Below are positions 29,131-42,295 of a stretch of 64,000 nt of DNA, one piece after another. The notes beneath the pieces were generated by a model, which was given only the letters and a program-made list of their open reading frames with translations, was not told the DNA's origin and made no database searches. The DNA is from Owenia fusiformis. Taxonomy: Eukaryota; Annelida; Polychaeta; Sabellida; Oweniidae. The stretch covers positions 19,161,375 to 19,225,374 of the forward strand of contig CAIIXF020000005.1 in the NCBI GenBank assembly GCA_903813345.2. The letters are read 5' to 3'. Position 1 is the first letter of the stretch. Each line of letters begins with the position of its first letter. The position numbers and the translations under genes were made by a program.

Positions 29131-29545
29131 TGAATCCTGCACGAATCCCGAAGGTTGGATTCATTTGTAAACTACCTTCCATATGAATCCTGCACGAATC
29201 CCGAAGGTTGGATTCATTTGTAAACTACCTTCCATATGAATCCTGCACGAATCCCGAAGGTTGGATTCATTTGTAAACTACCTTCCGTATGAATCCTGCA
29301 CGAATCCTGAAGGTTGGATTCATTTGTAAACTACCTTCCGTATGAATCCTGCACGAGTCCTGAAGGTTGGATTCATTTGTAAACTACCTTCCATATGAAT
29401 CCTGCACGAATCCTGGCTACAGGATTCATTTGTAAACTACTTAAACAGCGAATCCTGCACAAATCCTGGAGGCAGGATTCATACAGGATTCATATGCGCA
29501 TATGAATCCTGCTTGAATCCTGCCTCAAGGATTCGGGGATTTGAT
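29131..29545. repeat. 53-bp minisatellite with GAATCC/GGATTC palindromes
   Basis: Units begin TGAATCCTGCACGAATCC at 29131, 29184, 29237, 29290, 29343 and 29396 (exact 53-bp steps), then decay into shorter GAATCCTG/CAGGATTC inverted motifs to 29545. Confidence 0.95.
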
Positions 29546-29800
29546 TCACTTTTTTTGCTGTGGGAGCGATTTTGTTGACATTTTATATGTGAATAATTAG
29601 AAGCATGTTACACTTTGTTATGACAAGTTGGCTTGTGACTGTGAGTGGCCATTTTTCAAAATGGCAGTCATTTTTATTATGTGAATAATTCGATATAAAT
29701 ACTTCAAAGCATATTTCACTGTCTATTGACAATATGGCTAGGCAACCATTTTCAAAAGTGGCAGCCATGGATGCTCATGGGATTTACTCCACCTTAGCAT
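29546..29800 (+). mobile_element. Continuation of Helitron-like remnant
   Basis: TTTTCAAAATGGCAGTCAT and TGGCTAGGCAACCATTTTC are the family's internal motifs, so the 53-bp array sits inside an old copy. Confidence 0.5.
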
Positions 29801-31446
29801 TGCTGCATTGCTGTTATCTTGTTCAGCATAGCCAAAGATCATTCTTAATAATCGATTGGCAAAGTTTAATCTGTACGGTATGCTACTTGTTGTTTATGGT
29901 GTGTTATGATTTTTCAACAGAAAATTAGAAGCATTTGATATGAAGGCACAATATGAATGATATTTTTCAAAAGTAATTTAAAAAATAATTATATGTATAT
30001 TTTGAAGTATTTCAAAAGGTATTCCAGCTTGAATATACATGATTTTGGCCATTTTTGGACCAAATTTTGTGAACCCCCTGGAACGTTTCAAAAAGTGAAC
30101 CACCTTGGCAAATCTTGGCTATGGGCCTGATATATGTCACTCTTTTCACCATAAGATGTATATAACGTTGGTAATTCAAGTCCATATCCATTCTTTTGAC
30201 GTCTACCAGTGATTTTTCGTGTTATCTAGCCATCTCGTTTCGGCATGTGTTGAAAATAGTCGGATCGATATGCAATCCAAAAAAAGGACAACTTTTTGAA
30301 CTAATTTGACTTATTTTAAGCGCCCAGGTGCCAATCACGGCTAATACGGTATTTAGAGTTTTATGTTTCAGGCAAAATTAGCCACCAAGGTATTGCAATG
30401 TTTTGACTAGACAATTTCCAATCAAAACTCTCATTATTTTTGCAATGAGTCATTGAAATTGAAATGAAATCTGACGCCAGTTTTCCGTTTTAGCTGTCAA
30501 CATGTTTTTCAGTTTCTCATGGCAACAGAGTCATTTATCATGACACATTCTATCTTAATCAACCTAAGCTCATATAGACCAGGCACAGTTTCAGGATGCT
30601 TATCTTGTCTATGAATAATACCTCACGTATCATCTCAGTATTTCACAACCTTTTCCATCACTCTTGTGTTATATTTACAACTTTTTCTGGGAGATTATTG
30701 TTTTCCCATCTATCTTTTCCTTACGCTATTAATTAAGTTAAGAATCCATGAGGATCTTCAAATTCCTTGTATCCTGATCCCATATCCCATCTCCATAGTC
30801 CCATAATATAGACATTACATCTCCATATTCCTATAATATACATATATATCCCATCTCTATATAGTCCCATAATATACATATCCCATCTCTATAGTCCCAT
30901 AACATACATACATACCCCATCTCTATAGTCATGTGATATAGAGATCAAGGTATACCTTTTGCATCTTTTGCAGATTACAATGGATAGCATTGCAGCTTTG
31001 TGAAATACTTGTATGTACATTTTGAGAAAAATAGGCTTCTTTTTACACATAGATTATTTTACTTATAAGCACAAGTTAACCAAATAACTTATATCAGACA
31101 TCACTCCTAATAACCCATAGTTAACCCATGACATAAATGGAACTGACTATGAATCCTATGACTCGTTTACTAGAGCATGAGAGTCAGGCACATAAGTTAT
31201 TTCTTGCAAATGTGCAATCAGTTTTTATGCCCATTCTGGGATCTCCTGAGGAATGTATTTCACAGACTGAACTTATTTATTGTTCTTTATTGACTGTTGA
31301 AGATCTGGAAGAGACTTTTCATAACCTTGAAACCCTATTTATTTGATGGAGTTATTTGTCCCTGACAGTGTCTATGATTTAGTTTTGGATGAAATTGCGA
31401 ATGTAATTGAGGTTTAGAGCCCTTATCTCCACCTCCATCTCCACCT
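29801..31446. other. No confident gene; short degenerate tandem repeat and one coding-like segment
   Basis: CCCATCTCYATAGTCCCATAATATA-type units repeat between about 30780 and 30935. A 69-codon plus-strand frame at 31137-31346 is discussed in the findings. Nothing else recognised. Confidence 0.5.
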
Positions 31447-33128
31447 CCACAAACTTCGCAGGGATATAGAAAAGCCATCCATCATTTCATTTGGCCGTCT
31501 GTTTGTCCTACGTTCGTTTGTCCAGAAGATTTGATAATTCAAATACCAATCGATGGATCTGATTCAAATTTTATAGGCTTATGCCTTATGGTATAGGGCC
31601 ACTGCTAGAGCAGGAATTTCCAATATGGCAGCTCAATTTAAAATGGCTACAATTTTCCACAAAAAATGTATAATCTTTAAGAACACAAATTAAATTTAAT
31701 GGATTTGGTTCAAAATTTTATGTTGACGCCTTATGGACATGCGGGTGCTGCTCATGAAGAAATTTTCAAGATGGCTGTTGTCCTTTCAAAATGGCCATCA
31801 TTTTTCGTAAAAATGTCATCTTCGATAACTCAAATACCAGTTCAAGGATTTGCTTATACACTGATGCCTTAGGAACCTGGAAGTCCTGCTCTAAAGAAAT
31901 TTTCAAGATGGCCACTGAATTGCAAAATAGCCTCCATTTTTCAAATTCCATTTGACAGATTTGGTTCAAAATATACTGCTGCTTTAGGGACATATGAGTC
32001 CTGCTCAAGAAGAAGTTTTCAATATGGCTGCTGAATTTCAAAACGGCTGCCATTTTTTATAAAATAATGTAATTTTTGATATCTCAAATACCATTGGTGC
32101 AAACTTTATTGGCTAATGCCTTATTATCCCAACGAACGAAGTTCGGTAGGGATATAGTGAAGCCCTCTGTCCGTCCGTCCATCCGTCCGTCCGTCCGGAA
32201 GATAACTCAAATACGAGTTGACGGATTTTCTTCATATTTAGTGGAAAGATGTATATTGGTGAATAGTTGTACGCAAAAAAAAAATTTTTCAAGATGGCCG
32301 CCGCTTTAAAAATGACGGGACTTTTTCGCAAAAAACATAAATTTTTCATTCTAAACCAAAGTAATTAATATTATTGTTTGAAATTTTGGTAGTATATTCG
32401 CAACATCTATCTATTTCACATATATTCCGTGTTTTTCATCTTGACCCCCAGGGGCCGTGTATGGGGGTTCAGGAAAACAATTTCGCTAATTTTTAGATCT
32501 TTCTGAAGTATAGCTTTATTATACTCAAATGAAAGGCAATTAAGAGTAGATTGCAAATATTGTATCTTTTTTCTGATTCGAGCCTCGTAAAATTCAAAAT
32601 GGCCGTCTAATGTACGATTTCGCAATAATTTTTCGATCCCTTCAAAGTATGGCTATATTATACTCAAATTGAAGGAATTTTGGAGTAGATCACAATTATG
32701 GTATTATTCTTCAGATTTGTACCTCAGAAAATTCAAAATGGCTGCTTTGCAGAAATTCGCAATTCTAAAATCTAAATTTTTCAATTTTAATCAAAGTAAT
32801 GAGTATAATTGATTGGAATTCGGTAATTGATATTTTGTTCGTTGGGATTTGCTACTCCGCGGAGTTGCCATTGTCTAGTTGTAAAAGGACCTCCGCTTCA
32901 ATATGGCTACTTATTTTAAATGGCTGCCATTTTTCATAAAAAATGTAAGATGTGATAATTCAAATACCAGTTGACAGATTTGCTCACATTATGGGTGTAT
33001 ATTTTTTTGTAAAAAGGAAACACTACTCTACTACTTCCTGGTTATTCCTATCATGGAATGTTCAAAATGACTAGAGATTTGATAAAATATGTTTTGTTCA
33101 GGGGGATTTGCTACTCTGCAGAGTTGAA
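31447..33128 (+). mobile_element. Helitron-like element, outer copy interrupted by a younger copy
   Basis: The left part (CTTCGCAGGGATATAG ... AACTCAAATACCAGTT, AAAATGGCCATCAT) and right end (GGGGGATTTGCTACTCTGCAGAGTTG, 33103-33128) belong to one diverged copy. They are separated by the insert at 32128-32876. Confidence 0.65.
32128..32876 (+). mobile_element. Helitron-like non-autonomous element, younger nested copy
   Basis: Begins TCCCAACGAACGAAGTTCGG after an A and ends GTTGGGATTTGCTACTCCGC GGAGTTGCCATTGTCTAG before TT. The 5' TC, the 3' CTCCGCGGAG palindrome followed by CTAG, and insertion between A and T are Helitron hallmarks. A CCGTCCGT tract lies near the 5' end. No Rep/helicase frame, so non-autonomous. 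Confidence 0.65.
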
Positions 33129-35206
33129 AAAAGTATTAAGTACAGTACAGTAAAAACTAAAAATATTAAGCTAAAGATTGAGGCAGAAAAGTTAAGCACA
33201 ATTGCCATACAAGTAATAAAAATACTAAAAAAAAGTATTAAGCACATTTACGATACAAGTAAACACTTCAAAGTATTAAGCACAATTGCCAAAAGGGAAA
33301 AGACATTTTAGCATTTCAAAGTCTAGTAAAAAACAAGCAAATGGTCATTAGGTGCATTGGTATTCTATTTTCATTTGTTCTTCAACATGTATTGTTATTA
33401 CCTAGTTATGAGCCTATGGTCAAATAAATGCTCTACGGACAAAAACAATCTCTAATAGACAATTTGCTAATGCGTCAGACCTCAGGGCTTCATTATTTCC
33501 CATAATTGTTCATGAAGATTTTGATGGAGATGCATGTTGTTAATTATTTGTTTTAAGAGGAAAATTGAATTACCTTTGTAATTATAGTTAATAGGGCAAA
33601 TATAACCTTTAAAGGTCAGTTTCTTTGAATATCATAATAGAACATGTTCCTACGTCATAACCGCCTACTGCACTATAGAAGATCAAAAAAACATATGTAA
33701 CATTCTTTCACTTACAGGTATACAGTACACTTTGAACAATTTATTCAAGAAACCAGGTTTATCACCTTTGTGCTATTTCAAGTCTATTTCAAGTCTTTTT
33801 ATTACTATCAATTGATCAATTATTTACTAGAACAAGAATTCAATTAAGGATGCATGCATGGTAATAATGTGCTATTGATGTGAGACTCCTCTCCATGCAA
33901 AAAGGGGTCAGGATTTTGACAGAACAAAAATTTAGGCTGTCAAATTATCCAACCATCTACCCAAGAGGCAACCCAAGTGAACCCAAGTAATAGCTCATTA
34001 AATATTGTTTTTGTTTTTAAATTTTTATAAAAAGTGATTGATCTTGTCTCAGATTCATGCACACATAGATCCTTTATGAATCCTGCCTCATGAGAAGACA
34101 GCTGTCAATTAATTAAAACGAAGCCAAAGAAACTGCCTGTATGTTTATTTATGTCTCTAAGTTCTGCTCTTCTCTGTCAGGATTTAATCACAATGATGAT
34201 GTTCCATGTATTGTCTTTAACATTTGTGTGTGTCCCCATTAGGTATGATATTACAGAACACAGTAACAATAAAGAAGCAGTAAACTATGTAGTTACTAAA
34301 ATGCCTTTTCAGTTTCAGATCATTTCCTTGGAGTACAACTGCTTTTGCAAAAGTAGCAAATCTTAATGCAGAAAAATCAAAACACTACTTGCTCAGCAAT
34401 TAATGGGGGAGAAATTTTGAGATTTTCACCATTAGTCCTGCTCCCTTAATCTTTTGTCCAAATTCAAGAATTTGTAGATTTATAGATAAAGGAAATGCAT
34501 AAAAAGGCAAAAAGTGGCCAAATCTCTTTACCAAAATGACAATTTTCCAGAACGTCAATGATATTAAATTCTACATGTAGACCGTGGGTATAGCCAGGGG
34601 GGATGCGATGGTTGCTTCGCTTGCAGTGATACAAACCCAAACATATTGCTGGCTACTTCCCTATAGACAGAAGAAATATTATTATTTTAAATAAGTTCAT
34701 AGATCAGGAATCAGTTGAAGGTTGCAAAAATGCTTTTGCCACGTGAGACAACCAAAAAGTACCAATGTTCAATCAGAGATCCAAATACCCATAAATACAA
34801 ACCTGAGTCTGGGAATTAGGATCCCCATTACTTGGAAATATATATTTACATTGACACACTTAACAACTATTTGTGGAGGAAGAGGTCACTTAAGTGATTA
34901 TTAAATGTCATGTCCAATTAAGAAAGACATATTTTAAAAGCGCACTTAGCATTTACGTGTGCTTATGGGAATCATGATGAATGATTTGGCGAAGTAGTTG
35001 TCATCTATATGTGTCCCTGGAGGAAGAATCCTAGACAATCAGTGACTTTAATTTATAAACATGGACTTTACTGTTAGATGTCATCTGAATACTAAAATAG
35101 TTAATACAGAATCCAGTGATTTTTGTGAATGCTGCTTTAATTGAAAACAGTTGAACATTTGTACAGAGCAAAAGAGACCCATCTTAACAGGTTTTGCATT
35201 TTATTG
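33129..35206. other. No recognised gene
   Basis: AT-rich sequence. A short run of AAGTATTAAGCACA-type repeats occurs at 33130-33290. The rest shows no supported feature. Confidence 0.5.
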
Positions 35207-35330
35207 CTTACATGTCTCCACCAAATTGTGTTATAGTCTCCACCTTTTTTATGGTGGTGATTGGTGTTTGGAGTTCGGTCTCAAAAACAAATGGCAGGTG
35301 GTGATATTTTGCATGTTAATGCCTTGTGTT
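35207..35330. mobile_element. Short relic of the 'ATGTCACCACC' repeat
   Basis: ATGTCTCCACCAAATTGTGT at the left and GGTGGTGATATTTTGCATGTT at the right match the ends of 8560-9125, with almost all of the inside deleted. Confidence 0.6.
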
Positions 35331-35439
35331 TGTTTTAAAATGTTTAAGTGATTGTTTGATATTTGGTTCAGGTGATGGTCTTGGAACTACATGTAAATGG
35401 TGATCATGTGACTTATTACATGTATAGGGATAATCAGTA

Positions 35440-36826
35440 AGAAAGTATGCAACTTTACTTATATTTTTGTTATTTTGAGATCTTTCTGAAAGATAGTTTT
35501 ATGATACTCAAAAGAAATGCAATTTAGATTGCAAATATTGTCTCATTTTTCTGATTCTGACCTCAGAAAAATGTAGGATTTCACAATAGTTTGCTGTCTG
35601 GACATAATATCCAAAGATGCAGTCTGAGCAATAAATAAATGAGTTGTGGATTTGCTGAAATGAGGATTTCCCATGTTAAAAATAAGATTTTCAAGAGGCC
35701 ATACATCAATGGATGAGAGTGTACAAAATGTAAAATATACAAATTTTAGGGGTATATGTCTATAAATTGGAAACAATGGGCTTTCAAACCAACGTGGTTT
35801 AGAAGTGGTGATGGAGAATCTACTCATTTATGTATTGCTCAGACTATAGTCTATTTTTTCTCTAAAATGAATTATCTCATTGAACCCATGTTAGATTGAA
35901 ATATTTTTCTAGAAATAACCAAATTGTCAATTTTTCTAATTTTCACATATTTTGTTATACATCAGTACATGTATATCTTTCATATCGATTTTTTCAAGAA
36001 ATCTGAATTGGAGAAAAAAGTTGATAGACAGTGAAAGTCTACATTATACTCAAATTGAAGGAATTTTAGAGTAGATCACAATAACGCAAATGCGAGTAGT
36101 TAGTTACCAGTTTCACCACCAGGTGGCTCGCTCGGGTCAGATAGCATGGCGGGTATAGTAGAAAGTTCCCTTTAACTTAAATTACATCTGTTTTAGTTGT
36201 TCAATTTTCATATAGCCCTAATGTATTGAATAATTATGCAAATTAAAGTATGTCCAGTAAAAGAAAATGTTATATGTCCAATACAAGAAAAGATATTACA
36301 CTTTTTGTGATTTTGTAATACTATGGGGAATCAACCCGAACTAGAAGTCACATTTTCAAAAAAGATAAAATTTTCACAGTTGATAAACAACTTTCGAAAC
36401 CATATTTTTAGATGTATTTTTACATGTAGGTTTCAAATATGACATTACTTTGACTGAATTTTGAATATTTAATGACGTAAATCAAGATCATTTCTACTCG
36501 CATCTAGTCTATTGCCATTTTGTATTTCTGATCCCTGCCTCAAAAAATTCATAATGGCTGCCAAAATCAAAAATTCGCAATCATTTAGATATTTCTTCAA
36601 AGTATGGTTACATTACACCACAATCTCAAATACTGTATTATCTTCATGGATTGAGACTTTGAAACTTATAAATGGTCAACCAACTGCTTATATTGGTGGA
36701 AACTCTCCAATGTCTGTATTTTATTATCTGCAAATCAAGGGTAGAATAGGTGGTAAATATTACATTTTGCAGATTCATGAATATAGTTTTCACTGGGGTT
36801 TGCTACTCCGTGGAGTTGTTGATTTT
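35440..36826 (+). mobile_element. Helitron-like copy interrupted by MITE A
   Basis: GAGATCTTTCTGAAAGATAG, ATACTCAAATTGAAGGAATT and CTGGGGTTTGCTACTCCGTG match the element at 32128-32876 in order. MITE A copy 4 (36088-36505) is inserted in the middle. Confidence 0.6.
36088..36505. mobile_element. MITE family A, copy 4
   Basis: AAATGCGAGTAG ... CTACTCGCATCT, 418 bp, containing the family landmarks CACCACCAGGTGGCT and ATGTCCAGTAAAAGAAAA. It interrupts the Helitron-like copy. Confidence 0.88.
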
Positions 36827-36957
36827 ATTTATTTATTAAAATCATATAAACATATTTACCAGGGTGTGTATGGCTTATGTGAGCCAAAAATGTACCTTTG
36901 GGATAAAAAGATTTTCCCATAAAATTTATAACATAACAATATGCCATTCTAAATGTT

Positions 36958-37400
36958 TTACAGGGTGAGCCAAAAAATGTAACTCAAAACAAATCCTGAT
37001 AACTCAGTCATCCTGTATGGATTTGAAGCCATGCCACAAATTAACCTTTTCCAGTGTTCTTTCATTCTACTAAGTTGCATTGGTCTATTTACAGCAGTCA
37101 TGATTTTATTGCCATTTTACAAAACATGCTCCAAAGGCAAGACATGAATGAACAATCCAAAAGGCATCAGAGAGTTGAAACAAGATATTAGAATGGAAAT
37201 AAGAGTCATTACACAAGATATCTGTGAGTGTGTAGCCAAACACCTTACCCCATGTGTTCAAGTTTGGAATATACCAATTGTACAAATGAAATTTGGATAA
37301 ATGAAAAAATATTGAACAAAATTAAATTGTGCAAAACATGATCGAGATGACAGAGTTATTTAGATTTGTTTGCGTTACCTTTTTTGACCCACTTTGTAAA
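36958..37400. mobile_element. Mariner-type MITE (CAGGGTGAGCCAAAAAATG ends)
   Basis: TTTTACAGGGTGAGCCAAAA at the left is mirrored by TTTTTTGACCCACTTTGTAAA near 37379-37399. The ends are imperfect and there is no transposase frame. Confidence 0.55.
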
Positions 37401-39465
37401 ATATTTACATGTAGATACATTTACTTTTACTTTTATTTCAGGGACGTTTATTATTGATGTAACTATGTGTCATCAAAATATAAGTTATGAAAGCCAAACT
37501 GGTAAACAATATGATTATAATGTATACAATTTTAATGAAATGAAATGCACAACTTTTGAGATGTTATTCTTCGTGTTCAGACAAGAAAGGAAACAATCTG
37601 AAATGCATTCCACACTAATGAAAATGAATAATATAAGTTGAAGAAAGGTTTTCAGTTATGACGTCATTGTTCACTTTGATTCAGGTAAATCACACTATGC
37701 CATCCGGAAAAATAATGGTTGCTTCAATTGGGAGGATATAGAATTGTCATCTAATGGTGGCAGCTACTTCGTCTTTGAGGATAGTTTGTTATTAATTGGT
37801 TGTTGCTAATGTCCTGTAAAGGTTGAATACTTCCATGAAGGAATAAAAGTCAGAATTAAATCTGAAAGTTGGTAAACATTTTGATAACACTACTTGAATG
37901 TTAGGGAGGGGGGTGTTAGACAATGTTCCTTTTTGGATTTTGTTTGCTTATTTAATCTTAAAGAAATGCTTTTCCTAATTTTATTCTAAATACTTAAATG
38001 TTGTATTATCATCTACAAATTTTAATCTGCATACTTGGTAAATTGAGAATGAGGTAGGTTTCAATTCCAGGACGACTTTTGTAATTGTTGTATTGTATTA
38101 TGCAACAATCAGTTAGCCAGTAAATTCTATTATTTTTGTTTTAACCTATCACTTTTAATTATTTCCCTAGCGCTGTAGTTTAAAATTGAAATATTATAGC
38201 TCAGTTCATGATGAAGTAACACTTTAAATGTTAAGCCAAAGGTAAAGATATAACAAAAAAGATAAGCTCTAAAATAATTCATTTTGCATTACCTTATCAC
38301 TCTCCAGAGCTTATCTAATAACAATCAGTATAAATTGAATCGAGCTTTCTGTGTCTAGCTGAGATTTATCTTTGATTTGTACTTTTGTTTATTGTTCTAG
38401 CTGTTATAGTGTAATCTGAGATATTAAATGCCAAAAATAAGATGATATTCTTATAAAACAATTAATTTGGATTGAGAGATAATAGAGATTACATCTGAGC
38501 TTGTAGCCATGGAGTTAAACCATCCACGTGACTTCCAGTTCTGTAAGGTCAGCCTTTATTAGCAAATCATCAAGGCAACTACCAAAGTCGTCATAGGATA
38601 TGATTGTGATACGAAGATATGACATATCACATAAACTATGACATCAGTCACATATTACCCAATCAGCAACTAAACAAACATATATTTTAACGTCACACAA
38701 TCACTGCTTTTCTATAGTAATATGTGACATCATTGACATGTTACCTAACCTATGACAAAACAAGCATTTAATTTAGTTTATTATTGTTTTCAGTGGATGA
38801 GTCTTTTGTGGACACTAGAACAGTTTTCTTCACTTATTCATGTGTATTTATTATGTGTTATTATGTGTATGGCCTCCCTATTTTTCTAGTGAAAGGACGG
38901 GTGTCATTAAGGGCCCTTTTTAGCCCCCAAAGATATCTGATAATAATGCATATCATATTGAAGAAAAATCATTTGTGCTTTATAAAAATACAATTTCAGC
39001 AAATTTTGACCTTTGATGTTCACACAACAGTCATTTAAAGATCATATACCATTTTTGGTGTTTTTACAAAAAATTCTTTATTTATTGTTGTCTAAGTAAA
39101 TAGTATATAAATATTAACCAATTTAAATATATTAAAATGTAATATATGAAATACTGAAGAAAAGATATGATTAAAATTATTTTCATGGAAAAGCACATAG
39201 GGCAATATTGACAAAATGCAAATGCTATTTTGGTAGGTTCTGGGCTAGCAATGGGTACATTTCAACTGTGACTGTAATGGATTACTATTGACTTTTATCA
39301 ACATCACAGGGCAACATTTAAGCAACTTGAATACAAGGAAAATCAAAGATTTCCTCTCATTTCTTAAATGAGGAACAAAAGCATGAATTCAAAGAAAATA
39401 AATGATGGCCTGTGCCAAAATATATAACATATGAGAAAGTTGTGGCACAGTAAAGGATATGTAAA
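37401..39465. other. No recognised gene
   Basis: Several frames below 100 codons have no recognisable similarity, and I see no clear repeats. Confidence 0.5.
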
Positions 39466-39607
39466 GGATATCATATGATTTTAAATGATTTTATGTTTAT
39501 CTCCGAGTTGATATCAATATCTTGCCAAGTTAGCATAGCGAATTAGCGCAGATATTGATATCAATGAGCTGGATTAACACAATATCACGAAAATTCATAG
39601 GATGTTC
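39466..39607. mobile_element. Fold-back miniature element, second copy of the 13204 family
   Basis: Left arm CATATGATTTTAAATG ... GTTGATATCAATATC and right arm GATATTGATATCAAT ... ATTCATAGGATG form an imperfect hairpin like that at 13204-13346. Confidence 0.65.
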
Positions 39608-39744
39608 TATTTTCCCATTGTTCACCTCTAAAACTAAACAAAGCATATCAAAACAACATCCATTCATTCATTCATCCTCGTGATGTCATGAAATCACTAT
39701 GTAACACATCATATTGGTGGTAGTTTTCAAATCCCTGTCAAAAG

Positions 39745-39785
39745 GTGATATCTGTGAAATATTTTCCGTATTCCACAGATATCAC
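39745..39785. repeat. Perfect 12-bp hairpin (GTGATATCTGTG)
   Basis: GTGATATCTGTG (39745-39756) and CACAGATATCAC (39774-39785) with a 17-nt loop; A/T runs extend the stem by G-T and A-T pairs. Confidence 0.7.
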
Positions 39786-42227
39786 TTTTTCCACGCATTT
39801 GCAAAATATCATAAATATGTTTTCATGTTACCTAACAGAGCGGAACAGAGTTCAACTATGGGATAAAGAATAAAAAATAGGTACATAATTGAATTACCAC
39901 TCCAAAAATATTAAATATGATGGTTTATAGAAAGAATATTGAATATGAGATTCAAAAAGACAAGTGGCCTCATGTCTCTCATTACCCAAACCCCAGATCC
40001 TCGATGTCATATATATACTGTATATCAATGTTATTTACTGGGAGGATTAAATATGGAGTGTATAGCAATGGTCAATGGATGGATATTTTTTCCCTAGAAG
40101 TGGAACCAAACTCAGTCATGACAATTAATAGAAACTTGTTTTTTATTATATTTTTGTGTTCTCTATTTGAGATGAAATAATATGAGATTCATTTCTACAA
40201 GAGGATGGAACGAATGTGAACTTGTATATTGAACTATACTCCTTTTCTGAATAAACAGAACAACATTTTATCCAAGCCAATTAAGAAAACCAAGGCCAAT
40301 GAGTGTAATTTATGCCCAGTTAAACTAACACAGTAACAACTTTTTGTCTGGACTCACTTATCATGTAAGAATGAATTGTATTACTGTTTACTGCATTAAA
40401 TGTCAAGTATACTATCTGTATTTAATTTCAAATGCCTATCTCACTTATCGAAGGTATACAAGAAATGTTATTTTGAAACAAATTCAGCACAACCAAAACC
40501 ATGTCCACATAATATGACAAATCCAAGATGGCTGCCACAATTTTAGATCCATGCACATGTGAAGAAGTTAGAAATACACATGGTCCACAAGTTCCATCCC
40601 CAATAAAATGGGAAGTTTAAGGTTTTCACACATATCAACTCTATTCCTATATACTTTATATTTGTGGTAAGGCTTGTGATCTAGGTAAACTTAGCATGTT
40701 CATGTACCTCCTATCCTCTGAAGCTAAAAACAGAAATAGTGACTTCAATTGAGAAAAATGAATCTTATGGGCTCCATATAGTGTACATTTAGAGTGGCTG
40801 TCCGGCTTAAGTTAGATACTACTGGTAATATGAGATTGAAAATTATGTCAAGTTTAGTCCTCAGCCTCTCATAACGGATAACTTGGAGGTAATTGTGTTG
40901 TTACTGCAAAAACCTCTATTTCTTCATCACAAATCTACCATCTTTTGCATCTGTCAAAACCCTTCATTTCATGTTAATTTTCAGACTTTTGCTTGTGCCA
41001 TCATTAAATATATATATTCAACTTGTTATTCAGAATATTTTAAGAACTTTTCATGATTTTTTTTATTTTCACACTTCTGAAAAAATGACTAAGTCAGAGA
41101 ATGGCCTCTTAATGGCATGTCCCCTTTTCACTTGGTCATCTTGTTCATTTATTGACCCTTGGATACCTGAAAGTTTAATCAAAATATTGGGAGTAGAATG
41201 TTTTCTATTTTATACCTGGTAATATCTGATAACAATGATTTTTTGATTTGCTCACCTAATCAATTAAAGGGAAATGAGATTAAATCATCCATGAAATAAG
41301 TTACAAATACTTGTGTCAGTGTAACCATTTTTATGGAAATGTATCTGTAGTCTACTGGGTAACATCTTGATTCATCAAGGTATGTCATATGACTGAAGAA
41401 ATACACTGATTTAACAGTATGCCTGGGTAATATAAGCACATGTTTGTGGTTCATCATACACTATAGGGATCACACAAAACATTATTTAACAATTCAGTTT
41501 GCATCAATTGAGAAATCTTTTGAACGATTTTATTTCGATTTCTTTTGTACTTATAAGTTCTTCCAAAGTTGCTTTACATGTTTTTCTCATCACATGCCAT
41601 TATTGTGATTCTGTCATTGCCTTGGGGACAGTCTTAATGGTCCCATTCAATATTTTTTTTATCAAAGGAATGTATTTTAATGAATCTCTGTTCTTTCCCT
41701 GTCTAATCTGTTGAACATTTCTGAGATAAAAAATATCCAGGAAATATTTTTGAAACCTTTGCATTCATTTTGTTTATTTTTAATATGTTTTAATTGTTTA
41801 GTTATTAAGATTGCCCTCATGCTTATTCTTTACCTCATAAAATAAATCTTTTTGATGGGTGTCTGGAGACAGAAATCTTAGAGTAACATTTTATGTCTCT
41901 GTTGTAATGGTGCTTTTGAGACATACATATCTTGTACTCATTGGACAATAAGTAGGTTGATGGAATAAACTTGTAATTACAATAGTAAAACTCAGTTCTT
42001 TTGTACCTTTTTTAGTATACATATTTACACAGATCTAAACTCTCATAGCAATGTTATTTTTCAGTAGTTCTGACAAAATGAAAACTCCCTCACATTTTCT
42101 CCACAATATTCTAAAACAATCGGAGATCAAATTAAATTAGATGTCAACAACTTTACATACAAAAGAGTATGAAACAACAAACATATATGCCATGTGAAGT
42201 GTATTGGAATTGTGGAATACCTATGCC
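39786..42227. other. No recognised gene
   Basis: AT-rich unique sequence. Frames up to about 110 codons have no recognisable motif. Confidence 0.5.
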
Positions 42228-42295
42228 AAATGCTTATTTAGTTATGGATGAATATAAACATATTTGTTTTAGTGAATGAATCAGAAGAATATACA

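Noticed and set aside
36512-36922. 136-codon plus-strand frame
   Set aside because: It runs through the Helitron-like remnant's internal sequence and 3' end, so it is not a gene.
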